DNA from: Hawksworthiomyces lignivorus
Lineage: Eukaryota > Ascomycota > Sordariomycetes > Ophiostomatales > Ophiostomataceae
NCBI GenBank assembly: GCA_002917075.1
Contig: NTMA01000066.1
Location: 62,001 to 126,000 of the forward strand
Direction of reading: 5' to 3'
Length of the DNA: 64,000 bases
The notes below the pieces were generated by a model. It was not told the DNA's origin. It did not search any database and saw only the letters and a list, made by a program, of their open reading frames with translations. Shown piece by piece: positions 47,650 through 59,438 of this stretch (positions are counted from its first letter, which is position 1; each line of letters opens with the position of its first letter). Made by a program: the position numbers and the translations under genes.

Positions 47650-48277
47650 ATTTCCAAGTATATTGACCAATATTCGGTTGGAATATATCAATAAAGATTA
47701 ATGATGCTGGGGAAGGGAAGGCGTGGCATAACGCTACCCATTATCTGCTAAAATGCCTCAACATTACACAACGAGATATCAATCCTCTACAAGAGCAAAA
47801 ATACTGTTTATTTCCATGAGGCCTTATCTATATGCCTACCTTAGCTAAATAATTTCGAAAATAAATAAGCTCAACTAGTTCAAGTGAATACTGCTTTCTT
47901 ATGTGACTAGACAGGAGATGGCTTCGAGAGTGCCGGCCGGAGGTTATTTAAGCATCGAAGTTGCAGGAGCTTCGTTTACTAAACAAAAGCTGCATGAGAG
48001 CAACAAACAAGCCCACGGTGCAAAACCCAGCTGAACTTTGAATTTGCCTTGCAGAGTAAAAAGCATTTGACCAAAAGGATCCGATCCAAAGAAATGCTCA
48101 GCCAAAACACAGTGGTGGAAATTAAATTACAATACAGCAGAAAATGATGAAGAGAACCCCTTAAACAAAAATTTGCTGCGTATAACAGGTAGGAGAGTAG
48201 CTCCTGCCTAGTGTCTTTGAATTTCAACTCACTCTAAATTGTGGCGGCGCTGTTTGTGCCTCGATTCTTGAAGGCGG
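47650..48277. other. Convergent intergenic region
   Basis: 628 bases between the 3' ends of IDI1 and the unrecognised minus-strand gene. An 82-codon ORF (47979-48227, -) has no recognisable family and was not called. Confidence 0.55.
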
Positions 48278-49286
48278 TCATTTGTTACTATCGATATCGA
48301 AGGTACCCCCTTCATTACATTGTCGTTTCTGTTTTGACCCTTGTCCTTGTGACTCTAGTTCTACTGAATAGCCTGTCAGTCATAAACTTCATTGACATAA
48401 CAGTAGTATAATCACCAAATCTTCTAATTACCTTCAATGGCCGTTGCGAAAATGTCTGCAAGTGCCTGTGGCGGCGATAACGTTGGCATTTTCCGTCGCT
48501 TCAAAGCCGGAGGCCCGTCTGACCACACTTGGGACTCCAGTTGTCTCGCTTTTTTTGGGCCAGGTTGCTGGTGGTCATTGTAAAGGGCGGTATCGCCCTC
48601 GTCAATCCGGCTAGACTCAGTAGCATGTGTGACGGTGCCAGTTTTGTTATTGCAGCTGGAAAGGTTCCCTTGTTCCAACCCGGTTCCTGCCTCAGATCCC
48701 GGCCCTAACCGATTAAAAGACTCTAATTCAAGGTACACGGCATCTCGAACTGGCGCTACGGTAGTATCTTGCAAAATCTCTTGAACGGTACGACCTCGGA
48801 TATCATGAGCGCCACTTGTTCTTCCCACACTTGCCTTTGTCGCAGTCATTGCAGGTGCAGTTAAGCCTATGAGAAACGTATCATTGTCGGTGTTGCTCAA
48901 TGATGGTGTCGACTGCGACTTCGGAGTTCCTTGTAGGGCATATGATGGCCGCTGGATTGGCAATGGCAGTGATGGCAGTGTCGGCTCTAATTGTCTTTCT
49001 ATGAGGCATGGGTGCGGTGGTCCTAGAGTGCGCGTTACAGTTGTTGGTCCTGGGGGATTTGTTGTTGATCCTGGCCTCGAAATACTCGGAGTAATCGGCC
49101 GAGATACCGGCCCTGAAGCTGTCAAACTGAAGCTTCGAGACTCACTGAGAAAGAGGAATGAATTTAGCTGTGCAAAGCAGAAGCCAATGTACCAAAGTTC
49201 TATCCTTACCTGGGCCTGGGAGAATGTATCGGACTCGGCCGGTTGTCTAAGGCCCTATCCTCGCTATCCAGCTGCTCTTGGGCCAT
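48278..49286 (-). CDS. Unrecognised disordered protein
   Basis: I do not recognise this gene. Three exons (49286-49210, 49144-48432, 48372-48278) give 294 aa in one clean frame. The start is MAQEQLDSEDRALDNRPSPI. The first ~120 residues are rich in Pro, Ser and Thr. A short conserved-looking core reads IRGRTVQEILQDTTVAPVRD. A basic patch (KKARQLESQVWSDGPPALKR, then RKMPTLSPPQALADIF) could be a nuclear localisation signal. The last exon ends in DIDSNK. It looks like a nuclear adaptor or subunit, but this is inference from composition only. The final splice (59 nt, GTAATT donor, CTGACAG acceptor) is plausible; without it the protein ends two residues later. It is divergent from MLH1. Confidence 0.6.
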
Positions 49287-50721
49287 CGTAGTTGCAGTTA
49301 ATTGATATTAAGAAAAAAAAAGAAAGCTGCAAGGTTCTTGGAGGAAGACGAGGGGAAGTGAAAAGAAGCACCATATACCAAGTAAGCACTTCGTACACGA
49401 TAATACTGGGCATAAGCTAACGAGAATTTGAGTAACGAAGCCAAAAGAATTGCACACATATGCTGGTGTGCCATCTTAATTAAAGTCTATAGCTCATATA
49501 TAACATTATAAAAAGTTAGATCCGGGTACGTTTACGAAATGAAATAAAACTCTCTGTCACAGGAAGTCTTATAAAATCGCATTTTGTGCATCCTTCCTGG
49601 ACGGACAGAATGACAACTTGTAAGTTCGTCAATCGTAAGATGCGTATTTCAGATGCCTCGCCAACCAGCATATGAAGTTTTTTTTTTTGTTTTTTTTTTG
49701 AAGCCACGTAGATCTTTCCCTTTTTCGCCTCACCACAATATATGCAGAGTTTCAGTCCCATCTTGATGAATGCTGTTTAATCGATGAAGGTATAGTTTGC
49801 TATCTTGTGGTCTAGATGGAAGGAAGTTCACAAGGTGGATATGCCAGGGCTTCATGGTGAGGGAGGTGAAAGAGACTGCAGTATGCCATTGTCAGAGGCT
49901 ACCCAAGAGGCATAACTCTCGCCTTGAGCAAATTCTATTTGGCGAGGACTTGATGTTATGAAAGTGCCTATTTAGTAGCCAACCATGGCGACTTGAGAGT
50001 AGGGCTAAAAAGTGTCATTATTTGCATTTGCCTCCAAAAAATCTGGACTGAGCATTTTATGCTCGTTAATTTGGTTATTCAGCTAGTGTAAACGTGATTC
50101 TTCGAGCTACGCCCGTGGGAAATATGCAGTGCTAAGCTTGTACTCCGTCTATTAAGAAGGTAAGAGCACGCCTCACTGTCTGCAGCACGCCTCGATACTT
50201 ATGTGGAATGTCTGGACCAGAACTGCAGCTAAGTTAGGCGGTGGGGATGGAAGAGATATGCAGAAGGGGATTTCAAAGTGAAACAAGTAGCTGAACAATC
50301 GTCAACCAACGAAAATGCACTGTATTAGCTTGATGTCTTAGACTGCTCACGTGCAATCCTTGCTTGCCTGATGCGTATTATCACAGTGTCAATAAGCACA
50401 AGCAGCTGCAAAATAACTTGAGCTGCTTTTCCTATGAAGTTTTCCTAAACAATATTTAGTCGGTGTATACGAATTCATTGAAGTGCTTTTGGTCCCTCCC
50501 CTTTCCCACGAGCCAACTCCCTTTCTTCGCCCACTCTCCATTTTGCCCGATACGTCAATTTCGCAGTGCCCCGCTAGACTTTGCCACTTTACTGCTATAT
50601 TTCTTTTCCTCGTGCTAGCATAAGGTTTCTCTGACACGGCGGAAATTGTACGAGACCCCCAAAAAGGGAAAATATCAAGAAAGATTTATCTAAGCGAGGC
50701 GAAACGTGCGAAGGTTAGAAG
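49287..50721. promoter_or_regulatory. Divergent intergenic region upstream of MLH1
   Basis: About 1.4 kb between divergent starts. It has an A-rich run near 49311-49322, a T-rich run near 49678-49700, and a C/T-rich leader around 50490-50620. Small ORFs (49516-49761, 50389-50637, both -) show no similarity known to me and were not called. Confidence 0.5.
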
Positions 50722-53203
50722 ATGTTCGGCGATTCCGAAACAGCCTCGCCAAGAGGGGTCAAGAGAAAAGCTGAAGACGGGTTGAGCACCGAGTTACCAA
50801 AGTCGCATCGAATCCAGGCAAGAGTTTAACCCTTCAATCTAATTGGACTTTACAATCCTATCTAACCCAGAGGGATAGGCGTTGGATCCTAATGTGGTGA
50901 ACAAGATTGCAGCTGGTGAGATTATCATTGCGCCTGTTCATGCGTTGAAAGAGCTGGTAGAGAATGCCATAGACGCAGGATCCACCATGCTCGAAGTTCT
51001 TGTCAAAGATGGAGGGTTGAAACTGCTGCAGATAGCAGACAACGGTTGTGGAATAGATGCAAGTGAATAGAAGTTGAGCCATAATCTGCGAAGAAAGAAA
51101 AAGCTGCTAACCGGAGAGTAGAAAGATGACTTGCCCATATTGTGCGAGCGCTTTACAACTTCAAAGCTACAGAAGTTCGAGGATTTAGACTCCATTGCAA
51201 CGTATGGTTTTCGAGGAGAGGCTTTAGCGAGCATCAGTCACATTGCTCACCTTACCGTCACTACGAAGACGAAAGACTCGACATCTGCTTGGCGTGCTTA
51301 TTATGAGGATGGTAAATTGGCTCCAAGCAAACCAGGACAAAGCGCGGAACCAAAACGTGTTGCCGGCCGCCAGGGAACGCAGATCACTGTCGAGGACCTC
51401 TTTTATAATGTGCCTAGCCGGCGGCGGGCTTTTCGATCAGCATCTGAAGAGTATAACAAAGTTGTCGATATGCTTGGTCGCTACGCGGTTCACTGCAGCA
51501 ACGTAGCATTCGCATGCAAGAAGCATGGCGAGTCTTCAACTAGTATATCGGTTCAAGCTGCCACTAGCACTGTGGACCGTATCCGGCACATTTATGGTGG
51601 CAACGTGGCCAAAGAATTGTTTCCATTTGAGACAGAAGACACCCGCTGGGGATTTAAGGCACGAGGCTGGGCTACCACTGCTAATGCAAACATCAAGAGG
51701 GCAACACTTCTCCTCTTCATAAACAACCGCTGCGTAGAATCGACAAACATACGCAAGGCTCTCGACGAGACATATTCTACATTTCTCCCCAAAAACTGCC
51801 ATCCATTTGTCTATTTAAGCTTAGAGATCGACCCTCAGCGCGTCGATGTCAACGTCCACCCGACAAAACGAGAGGTCAATTTTTTGAACGAAGATGAAAT
51901 TATTCGTGCTGTGAGTGACCATATCAGCTCAAAGCTCACCGAAGTTGATACAAGTCGAACTTATTCCACGCAAACACTCTTGTCTTCGGCCAATTCCGGC
52001 TCAGACAACAACAGAACAAGCGATAACTCTACGTCAACATTGAATATTCCTGGAATGAGATCAGGAACAGCGAAAAAGCCTCCGGCACGATTATACGAGA
52101 ACAGCCTTGTCCGTACGGACACTAATATGCGGAAAATCACAAGCATGTTTGGACCTGCTGCATCTACCATTCCTCAATCATCATTTATAGCACCTCGTGC
52201 CTCTACAACGAATAGTTTGCCGACCACTAGGCTTATTGATAATACCACGAGTCTGACTCATCATATCCCCCTAAACACTGCCGATTATGAGATTATTAAT
52301 CGCGAAGCTACAACTAATTGGCTGAAGAGCGTTCGAGAGCTGAAGGAAGCTGTTATTGATGCAAAACACGATGAGTTGACCACCATTTTTAAAACTTATA
52401 GCTTCGTGGGCATTGTGGACGAGCGCAGACGCTTAGCTGCTATACAAAGTGGGGTCAAGTTATACCTAATCGACTACGGCCGAGCTTGTTCTGAGTTGTT
52501 CTATCAGCTTGGTCTTAATGACTTCGGAAACTTTGGCGTTATCCATTTCAACCCTCCATTAGATCTACCGCAGCTGCTAAATGCGGCGTTTGCCTATGAG
52601 AGTGGCAGAGATAACACTGCTAAGAGCAAAAACAAAGTCGATTCTGATATGATTAATGCAGATGAGGCTGTAAATGCTGTGGCTTGTCAGCTGATAGAGC
52701 GGCGTCAAATGTTGCAGGAATACTTTTCCCTTGAAGTAACTCCAACAGGCGAGATTTCAAGTATCCCTTTATTGATTAAAGGTTATACGCCGCCTCTAGC
52801 TAAACTTTCGCAATTTCTACTACGGTTGGGCCCCTGTGTGCGATGGGATGAGGAAAAAGCTTGCTTTGACACATTCTTGCGAGAATTAGCCAGATTTTAC
52901 GTCCCAGAACAGCTGCCGATTGTAGACGAAGAACTGCAGAGACTGGAGCAACAACACAAACAGCAAAGAAACGGAAGACATGAAGATCACGACAATGGAG
53001 ACAATGAAGACGCAGAAGCCCCCCAAAAAGAAGAAGCTTATGACGAAGTGCGTGTGCGACGTGCCCACGTCCAATATGCGGTGGAGCATTTATTTTTCCC
53101 TTTGTTCAAGACCCAGCTTATCTGTACAAAGTCGCTGATGGCGACGGGTGTTGTAGAAGTCGCCAATCTTAAGGGGCTATATCGTGTATTCGAACGCTGT
53201 TGA
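50722..53203 (+). CDS. MLH1: DNA mismatch repair protein, MutL homologue 1
   Basis: Three exons (50722-50817, 50879-51058, 51122-53203) encode 785 aa. GHL-ATPase motifs are intact: [35 protein letters not shown] and [20 protein letters not shown], followed by [15 protein letters not shown] Ser/Thr/Asn-rich linker separates this from the C-terminal dimerisation domain ([20 protein letters not shown]). The protein ends in FERC, the conserved Mlh1 tail. It pairs with Pms1/Mlh3-type partners in mismatch repair and meiosis. Both introns begin with GC rather than GT (GCAAGA and GCAAGT); each must be removed to avoid an immediate stop and to join family-conserved residues. An extra N-terminal head of ~32 residues precedes the ATPase domain. 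Confidence 0.95.
50818..50878 (+). other. GC-AG intron 1 of MLH1
   Basis: The 61-nt intron runs from GCAAGA to TAG. Reading through hits TAA after four codons. Joining gives [19 protein letters not shown], matching the MutL N-terminus. A GT alternative six bases downstream (GTTTAA) would also keep the frame but has a poor donor. Confidence 0.75.
51059..51121 (+). other. GC-AG intron 2 of MLH1
   Basis: The 63-nt intron starts GCAAGTG and ends GAGTAG, with a CTAAC branch site. Reading through gives a stop after three codons. Joining gives [20 protein letters not shown], the conserved MLH1 sequence. The nearest GT donor (GTGAATAG) puts the next exon out of frame, so the GC donor is required. 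Confidence 0.88.
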
Positions 53204-53627
53204 TGCGAGCTGCATCTGAGGAGTTTGTTGAAGGGGATTGCGTAAAACCCCATCTAAAGCAGATAAACATAGGCAGATACATGGAAACACAGCAGCCACC
53301 GATAGCGGAAGGATTGGGGAAATGGGCATGTTTAAAGTCGAAATTATGAATGTCACTGTAGAGGTACATTTGAGAATTCAGTAGCTATGGCAGGCGAAGG
53401 TCAGTTGACTGTGTCAGTTCACAGCGAAAGAGAGCCTTTTTCTTCGACATATGCGAGTATATTTATTATACAAAAAGGGTAAAGCACGGGACCCACGATG
53501 CCATGGAAGTCTCATAATTGTCTCTTCTTTTACTGTTGGTAATCCCATCATCTTCCAGAACTAGAATAAGTCAATATGCCTGGCATTGCGACGACTCTAC
53601 ATCTTCAGTAATCACTTCGAAAGTGAT
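53204..53627. other. Convergent intergenic region
   Basis: 424 bases between the 3' ends of MLH1 and RPN1. Nothing beyond probable 3' UTRs was seen. Confidence 0.6.
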
Positions 53628-56612
53628 TTACTTTTCATTTTCCCAATCAGGATTCTAAACGACTTTGTCAGTAATTTTCTAAGCAAAACGAATAAAGTTT
53701 TTACAAAGAACCCGAAATAGAGCTCACCTTTTTCAAGATCACAAGACCTTCCAGAGTACTGCTTAGACTAATGTACTCCTCATCTTCTAACTCGGCTCGC
53801 TCTCCATACGCAAGTAATACAGGAGTGCTCTGTGTCTGCCAGCCTGTAATGGTCTTGGGCCGGCCTGCCTGGCCGACCACATCAACAGCTTGGCCCACGC
53901 GCACATTGACTGTCAGCGGTTTCAGGTCTTCATCTAGTGTAACGAGGAAGCGAGGATGCATAGCTGTCACCAAGAAGTACAGCAGGTAGTGTGATTGGGA
54001 GGTGATGAACTGTTTGGCATCAATCATGGCCACTAGCACGGCCAGCAAGCCTGCCGCTGAGACACGCGACAGAATCTGGCGATCTGTATGGAAGGGACTG
54101 ATTGACAGTGTGCCTTTGCCCATGTGTAATAGACCCTGGGCAATGCGCACCATGAACAGGGACTCTTGATCGCGGTGGTAATAACTGGCTAGCTGTCGCA
54201 ACAGCTGTGCTAGACGAGCGTTATTTGTGCCTGCACCAAGCAAGCCCATGGCGAATATTGCATTGATAGCGACGTCGTTGTCATTATCGTGGGAGTATCG
54301 AGAAAGTGTATCGTACACTTTCATTTGCGGGTTGCTAGGACTAACAAGACCCATAGCCAAAGGTACTGCCCGCCGGATATTGGGCTCGCCATAGTGCATT
54401 AGGTGACCGAAGTGGCGCAGAACCATTTCTTGGCCAACATCTTCACCCATTGCAATCAAACCAATACCTAAGACAGCATAGGCCTGAAGCAATTCATCGC
54501 CCTTTTTCTCATCCGACTCTTCAATATGCTCATTGCACATGTGCAATAATTCCTGGATTTTCAGCACAGCACCAGTGCCTGCCCAAGCGCACATTGCAGC
54601 CAGTACTGCAGTGGGTTTTGCTACAGGATGGTCAACAGCTTTCAATGTTTCCAAGATAACATCGACCTCTTCCTGACGGCCGAAGAAGAGGAGTCCCAGC
54701 CCGAGAGCCAGGAACCGAGTCCATTTATCGGTCAATTGTCTCTTACGGTCGTCATCTAATAACGTAGTGACGATCGCCTCGCTGACGTCCGGATGAGAGG
54801 AGCCAACAAAAATTAGACCACACGCCAACGCTGCCATAGCGGAAGTTTGCATATCCTGTGACGCATCGCTGATCATAGGTAGTAGTTTGTCCAATAAGTC
54901 TTCCTTGTTGGATCCAGCATATGCGAGGCCCAGGCCCATTATAGATGCAGTTCGAATCAATGGGTTCTTGTGTTCCAGTTTCTCTGGGTCGGCTAAAAGT
55001 GCAAAAGCTGGTTCGGAATCTAGGCGTACACCGGAGCTCATGATACCAATAGCAAGCATAGCTCCAGCTTGAATCTGTTCCTCTTCGACATATGTATACT
55101 TGTCGATCTTGTCTAGGCCATTTTCGATATCCCACAGCATTAACGTACCGAGGGAAGCCACCGTCGAAAGCATTCCCTCATCTTTAGTCTTCCACACCCA
55201 ACTCTCTTTGTCCTGCTCGACCAACATCATGTTGTCTTTGCCGAAGCCAGCATTCACAAGAGCATTGACGAAGGCCGCAGCTAGGTTGTGCCGTGTTGAA
55301 TCAACATTAGTCATACTAGATACACGGTTGCTTTCAAGGTGGCTCTTGTAGATGTCTTCGGTTGACTTGGGATCGAGAATGTTGAGCTCTTTGCCTAGCA
55401 GCTTAAAATGTTCCGACAAGCGTATATTACACAGACATTCGTTGATATCCATGTCCTCGGCTTCGGGAGTTTCAAGCCAGATTCGCTGACGGGCAATTAA
55501 AAACGCAAGCTGCTTTTTCAAGGCTGGGTCTTCTGCCTGTTCGAAGTCGGCTTTGATTAGGTCCATGTCGTTCAGTCGAATTGCCAGAACCATAGCCTGT
55601 GCGTACTGAGAATACTCCTTGTAAATGTCGTGGGCGACGCGGAGAAATTGCTCATTGTCTGGATAAGTGAGGAGGTTGACCATAGAAACCATATAGAGGC
55701 AAACACGGGCGTAGGTGTTTTCATCGACATATTGAGGTAACATCTCAATGATCTCAAGCTCGCTCATCAGATCAACGGCATCAGCTTCCGCGTTGCTTTT
55801 CAAGAACAAGGGTACTAGGACCAACGCCAGATTGACGAGATCAGCCGTAGCTTCCTCCGCTGCTATCCTTTTGCCATACACCTCTCCGATCTCCAATGCA
55901 AGATGCCTCACATATTCATGACCCCAAGAACCGATATCCTGTGTTGGAGAGAGCAGTCGATACTTAAGCGTATCCTGGCGGTCCTCATCGGAGTATGTCA
56001 TGCCGATAACAGAAAGCACGTCGGCTAGAGACGTCTTGTCATCGCCTTCAGGCCACTCATTGTACAGTGTTGCCATGGTCTCATAGTGTGGGCGGAGAAA
56101 TTTGAGCGGCTTCGGGACCGCCGTCATAGAGGAAGTGGACGTCTTGATGAAGGTTTTCATTGCTTCCAATGCCGCTTTATAGAGTGTCGCATCAGATTCC
56201 TATCATATGCATAGTTCCGCCTTGTCAGCAAACAATCGCTTTATAGAAAGGTTCTTTTCCAGAGCTAAATATCCTAATCTCTGCCAAGACCTGCCTCTCC
56301 GGTCTCCATTAGTTCCTTACCGTCAATCTCTCTACGAGCATGTCAAGTTCACTCTTCAACTGTTGATCCTCTTCGCTAAGTTCTTCGGCTGTGCGGAAGA
56401 AAGTCAGAAATAAAAACATTCGTATGCCGATGGCACAGCACGAGCCTGCCTCATGCTTGCAAAATGGAATACATACCTTCTAGTTGCTCTGCATTTTTTC
56501 CATTGGCAAGAGGCTTGCTGTCCTTATCCTTGGGGGCATCTTGATTCTTTCCATCAACTGCTTTAGCCTTGCCTTTGTCGGCTGCTTTAGTTGCGTCGTT
56601 GTCTTGCGCCAT
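53628..56612 (-). CDS. RPN1: 26S proteasome regulatory subunit Rpn1
   Basis: Four exons (56612-56477, 56388-56321, 56199-53728, 53654-53628) encode 900 aa. The N-terminus is a Lys/Asp-rich charged tail, then EELSEEDQQLKSELDMLVER, the start of the Rpn1 fold. The central toroid of PC repeats is clear (for example SIMGLGLAYAGSNKEDLLDK and AMAALACGLIFVGSSHPDVS). The C-terminus VILKKNPDWENEK requires the tiny last exon; without it the frame runs into an intron. Rpn1 is the scaffold of the 19S base that binds ubiquitin, shuttle receptors and Ubp6. The length fits the family. RIO2 is divergent from it. Confidence 0.95.
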
Positions 56613-57325
56613 GGTCCTCGGATTACTTAGAATAATGGAAAATCTGTAAGAGTACACAATAGGCGCGGGATACAGAAGTAGAAAAGGGCTTCAGCACAAC
56701 TGCTGGGGTGCGCGGCACTCGAAAGTAGTTTGTCAGATGAGTCCAGCAAGGAAACTGATGGAAAAAGGGAGAAAAGCGAAAGAGAACGCCTCTAATTCCT
56801 GTAGACCCAATGAAAAACAGACAGGAACAGAGACAGAGGAAGCTTTCGAAACGATAGGTGTGTGTCTCTAACTTTATTGTATCTCTCTGGCTTTGATGAC
56901 CAAAGGCGGCGAATCCTCGAAGGAAAACTGATTTCTTAGAGGAAAGAAGCTTGGTAAAACGTACCAACCTCGCTCGCTAGCTTCGTTGGTCCTTCCATGA
57001 CATTACGCGAGGCTTTGCCGCCTAGCACCAGCACGAAAATAAATAAAGGAAAGTGGGTCTTCGTAGGAAACCACTTTCTTGCGTACTCGTACTTTGTCAG
57101 CACGGATTCGGAACCATAAAATTCCGCAGTTATCTCGCGTTATCTACGTAATTTGATAAAGGCGATAAGAATATCAACTTTTCCTGCTTCATCAAGACGC
57201 ACAATAGGATTTACACTCGAAGCACCCAGGTTTTGAAAAGAAGAGGGGAAATCTTATCACATTCATATATATTTATTCTTTTGAAGTAAAGAATTTAATA
57301 TCAGTCATATGATTTGCGTTACAGC
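56613..57325. promoter_or_regulatory. Divergent promoter region, RPN1 and RIO2
   Basis: 713 bases between two divergent start codons. The RPN1 side is pyrimidine-rich on its coding strand up to about 56970. No proteasome-type control element could be confirmed by eye. Confidence 0.5.
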
Positions 57326-58780
57326 ATGAAGTTAGACACGAAGAGCTTGCGGTATCTAACTGCGGAGGATTGGCGGGTCCTGACTGCAGTAAGTTTCATT
57401 CTAAAGCTATATATGAGAGCCCTAGAGAGTCACTCGCATCTAACAATAGTAATTTCACTCCAGGTTGAAATGGGTAGCAAGAACCATGAGATTGTTCCGA
57501 CGTCTCTGATAGATAAAATTGCGAGGCTACGCGGTGGCCGCAGCGGTGTACACAAAAGCATTTCAACACTAGCCAAAGTTGGTCTTATTGGCCGCATTAA
57601 GGAAGCCAAATACGATGGATACCGTCTTACATATGGTGGCCTAGATTACCTAGCCATGCATGCACATTCGCAGAAGGGAGTCGTTTATAGTGTCGGCCAC
57701 AGGGTTGGTGTAGGGAAAGAAAGCGACATCATCATGGTGGCGGACACAGCAGGACAACAACGAGTGCTCAAAATCCACCGGTTAGGCCGCATATCTTTCC
57801 GCACAGTCAAGGCAAATCGAGATTACCTCCAAAAGAGGCAGGCGCGCGGATCTTGGATGTACCTCTCGCGTCTTTCGGCAATGAAAGAGTATGCTTTTTT
57901 GGAAGCACTCTCTGCCGAAGGGTTCCATGTGCCAAAACCTTTTGCGCATTCTCGGCACACCATTGTTATGTCATTTATTGATAACGCGTTGCCTCTCCGT
58001 CAAGTATCTGCTGTTCCCGACCCGGCCGGCCTATATGCTGAACTTATTGATCTCATTCTTCGCCTTGCTCAACATGGGCTGATACACGGCGATTTCAATG
58101 AATTCAATATTCTAATCCAAGAACGACCACTGGAAAAGTGGCGAAAACAAGTGCCAAAACAGCAGGGTAAAGCTGATGAAAAAATCCCATATCTAGCACC
58201 AACCGCATCAGATATAGGGTCACCAGGGTTGGACACTGAGAAAGTAGAGCCTGAAATCTCACTAGTTCCCATTCTCATCGACTTTCCCCAGATGGTATCA
58301 ATGGATCACAAAAACGCTGAGATGTATTTTGATCGTGACGTGGCTTGTGTCAAACGATTTTTTGAACGGCGATTTCATTTTGTCAGTACACAACCAGGCC
58401 CCTTTTTCCGAGATGCTCGAGCATCTGTAGGTCGCAACGGCTCAAAGCGCATCGATATTGCTGTTGAAGCTTCCGGATTTACTAAGAAGATGTCTAAAGA
58501 TTTGGAGACAGCCATTCTTGAGCAGGCTAAGTCTTCATCGAACATAGACGGTGAAGATAGTGTTGATGAATATGACGATCGTGACGACTACGATAGCGAT
58601 GGAAACAGCGTCGACGATAGCAGAAGTGAAGAAGACGATGAGGCCAGCAATGAAAACCAGGGCGTAGCAAATGAATACACAGAGGGAACGGAATCCACAT
58701 CTCAAAAAAATATTCTTTTTCCAAAGGATAACCGGGAACTAGCTCCTGAGAGTGCGCTGGCTGAAGAATCGAATTCATAG
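57326..58780 (+). CDS. RIO2: Atypical protein kinase RIO2
   Basis: Two exons (57326-57388, 57464-58780) encode 459 aa. The N-terminal winged helix (MKLDTKSLRYLTAEDWRVLT, KNHEIVPTSLIDKIARLRGG) is specific to RIO2. The kinase domain has the RIO loop VGVGKESDII, Lys in RVLKIHRLG (about residue 121), the catalytic HGDFNEFNIL (Asp about 229) and LIDFPQMVS (Asp about 292). RIO2 acts as an ATPase/kinase in late 40S maturation in the cytoplasm. The C-terminus is a long acidic tail rich in Asp, Glu and Ser. The intron (75 nt, 57389-57463) is a multiple of three with no in-frame stop. The ATG at 57326 fits the family start. Confidence 0.95.
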   Translation: MKLDTKSLRYLTAEDWRVLTAVSFILKLYMRALESHSHLTIVISLQVEMGSKNHEIVPTSLIDKIARLRGGRSGVHKSISTLAKVGLIGRIKEAKYDGYRLTYGGLDYLAMHAHSQKGVVYSVGHRVGVGKESDIIMVADTAGQQRVLKIHRLGRISFRTVKANRDYLQKRQARGSWMYLSRLSAMKEYAFLEALSAEGFHVPKPFAHSRHTIVMSFIDNALPLRQVSAVPDPAGLYAELIDLILRLAQHGLIHGDFNEFNILIQERPLEKWRKQVPKQQGKADEKIPYLAPTASDIGSPGLDTEKVEPEISLVPILIDFPQMVSMDHKNAEMYFDRDVACVKRFFERRFHFVSTQPGPFFRDARASVGRNGSKRIDIAVEASGFTKKMSKDLETAILEQAKSSSNIDGEDSVDEYDDRDDYDSDGNSVDDSRSEEDDEASNENQGVANEYTEGTESTSQKNILFPKDNRELAPESALAEESNS

Positions 58781-59124
58781 ACCTTATACGACGTCTTGAG
58801 TCGGGCTATGAAGAGAGAAATGGACAGGTTTGAGTCATAATAGATATTTCAATTAAGTAGTTCAGGCAAAAGCCTGTATCGCTTCAAAAAAAAAAATACA
58901 CCACTTTTTGTTTCTTTCCTTTTCCTGTCGTCAAGTCTTCGTTACAATTGCCTTCAAATGGTATTGAAGTCAGCACTCTTTCATTGAAACACAAAATAGA
59001 AAGAAGAAAATCGACACGAAGAAATGCAATGAAAATCAGTTCCCATCTTCTAGCACAGCTGCAAACAACGCATCGAATGGATAGTCATTCCTCATTCTCA
59101 ACAACAAAACGTCGGTCAGTGGTG

Positions 59125-59165
<41 letters not shown>

Positions 59166-59438
59166 CAGAAACCGCAATTCAAAGAAGTCCCATCTTCAAC
59201 ATATAATTAATAAATAGAAGACCGTGATTCAAGTGGGACTAGTGTCTGGTATGTGCGGAGAGGCGCTTTTGGAATAGATACTTAAACACGTAAGGCTGTA
59301 GCCAAGGTAGGCACGATTGATGAACAATATGACCTGGCTTGGTGCAGTAGATCAGCAACGAAAGAAAAAAAAAGATTCTTTGGCGTGACCGATAATTCGT
59401 TGGAGAAGAAGCAAAAGTTATATGTAATTTTCACGCGC
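58781..59438. other. Convergent intergenic region with poly-T tract
   Basis: Between the 3' ends of RIO2 and the RRM gene. It contains a pure 39-base T run and short A-rich stretches (58886-58896). A small ORF passing through the run (58948-59217) is an artefact of low complexity. Confidence 0.6.
59127..59165. repeat. Poly-T tract of 39 bases
   Basis: 39 consecutive T on the plus strand (A on the minus strand), 274 bases beyond the RRM gene's stop on that gene's strand. Confidence 0.9.
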
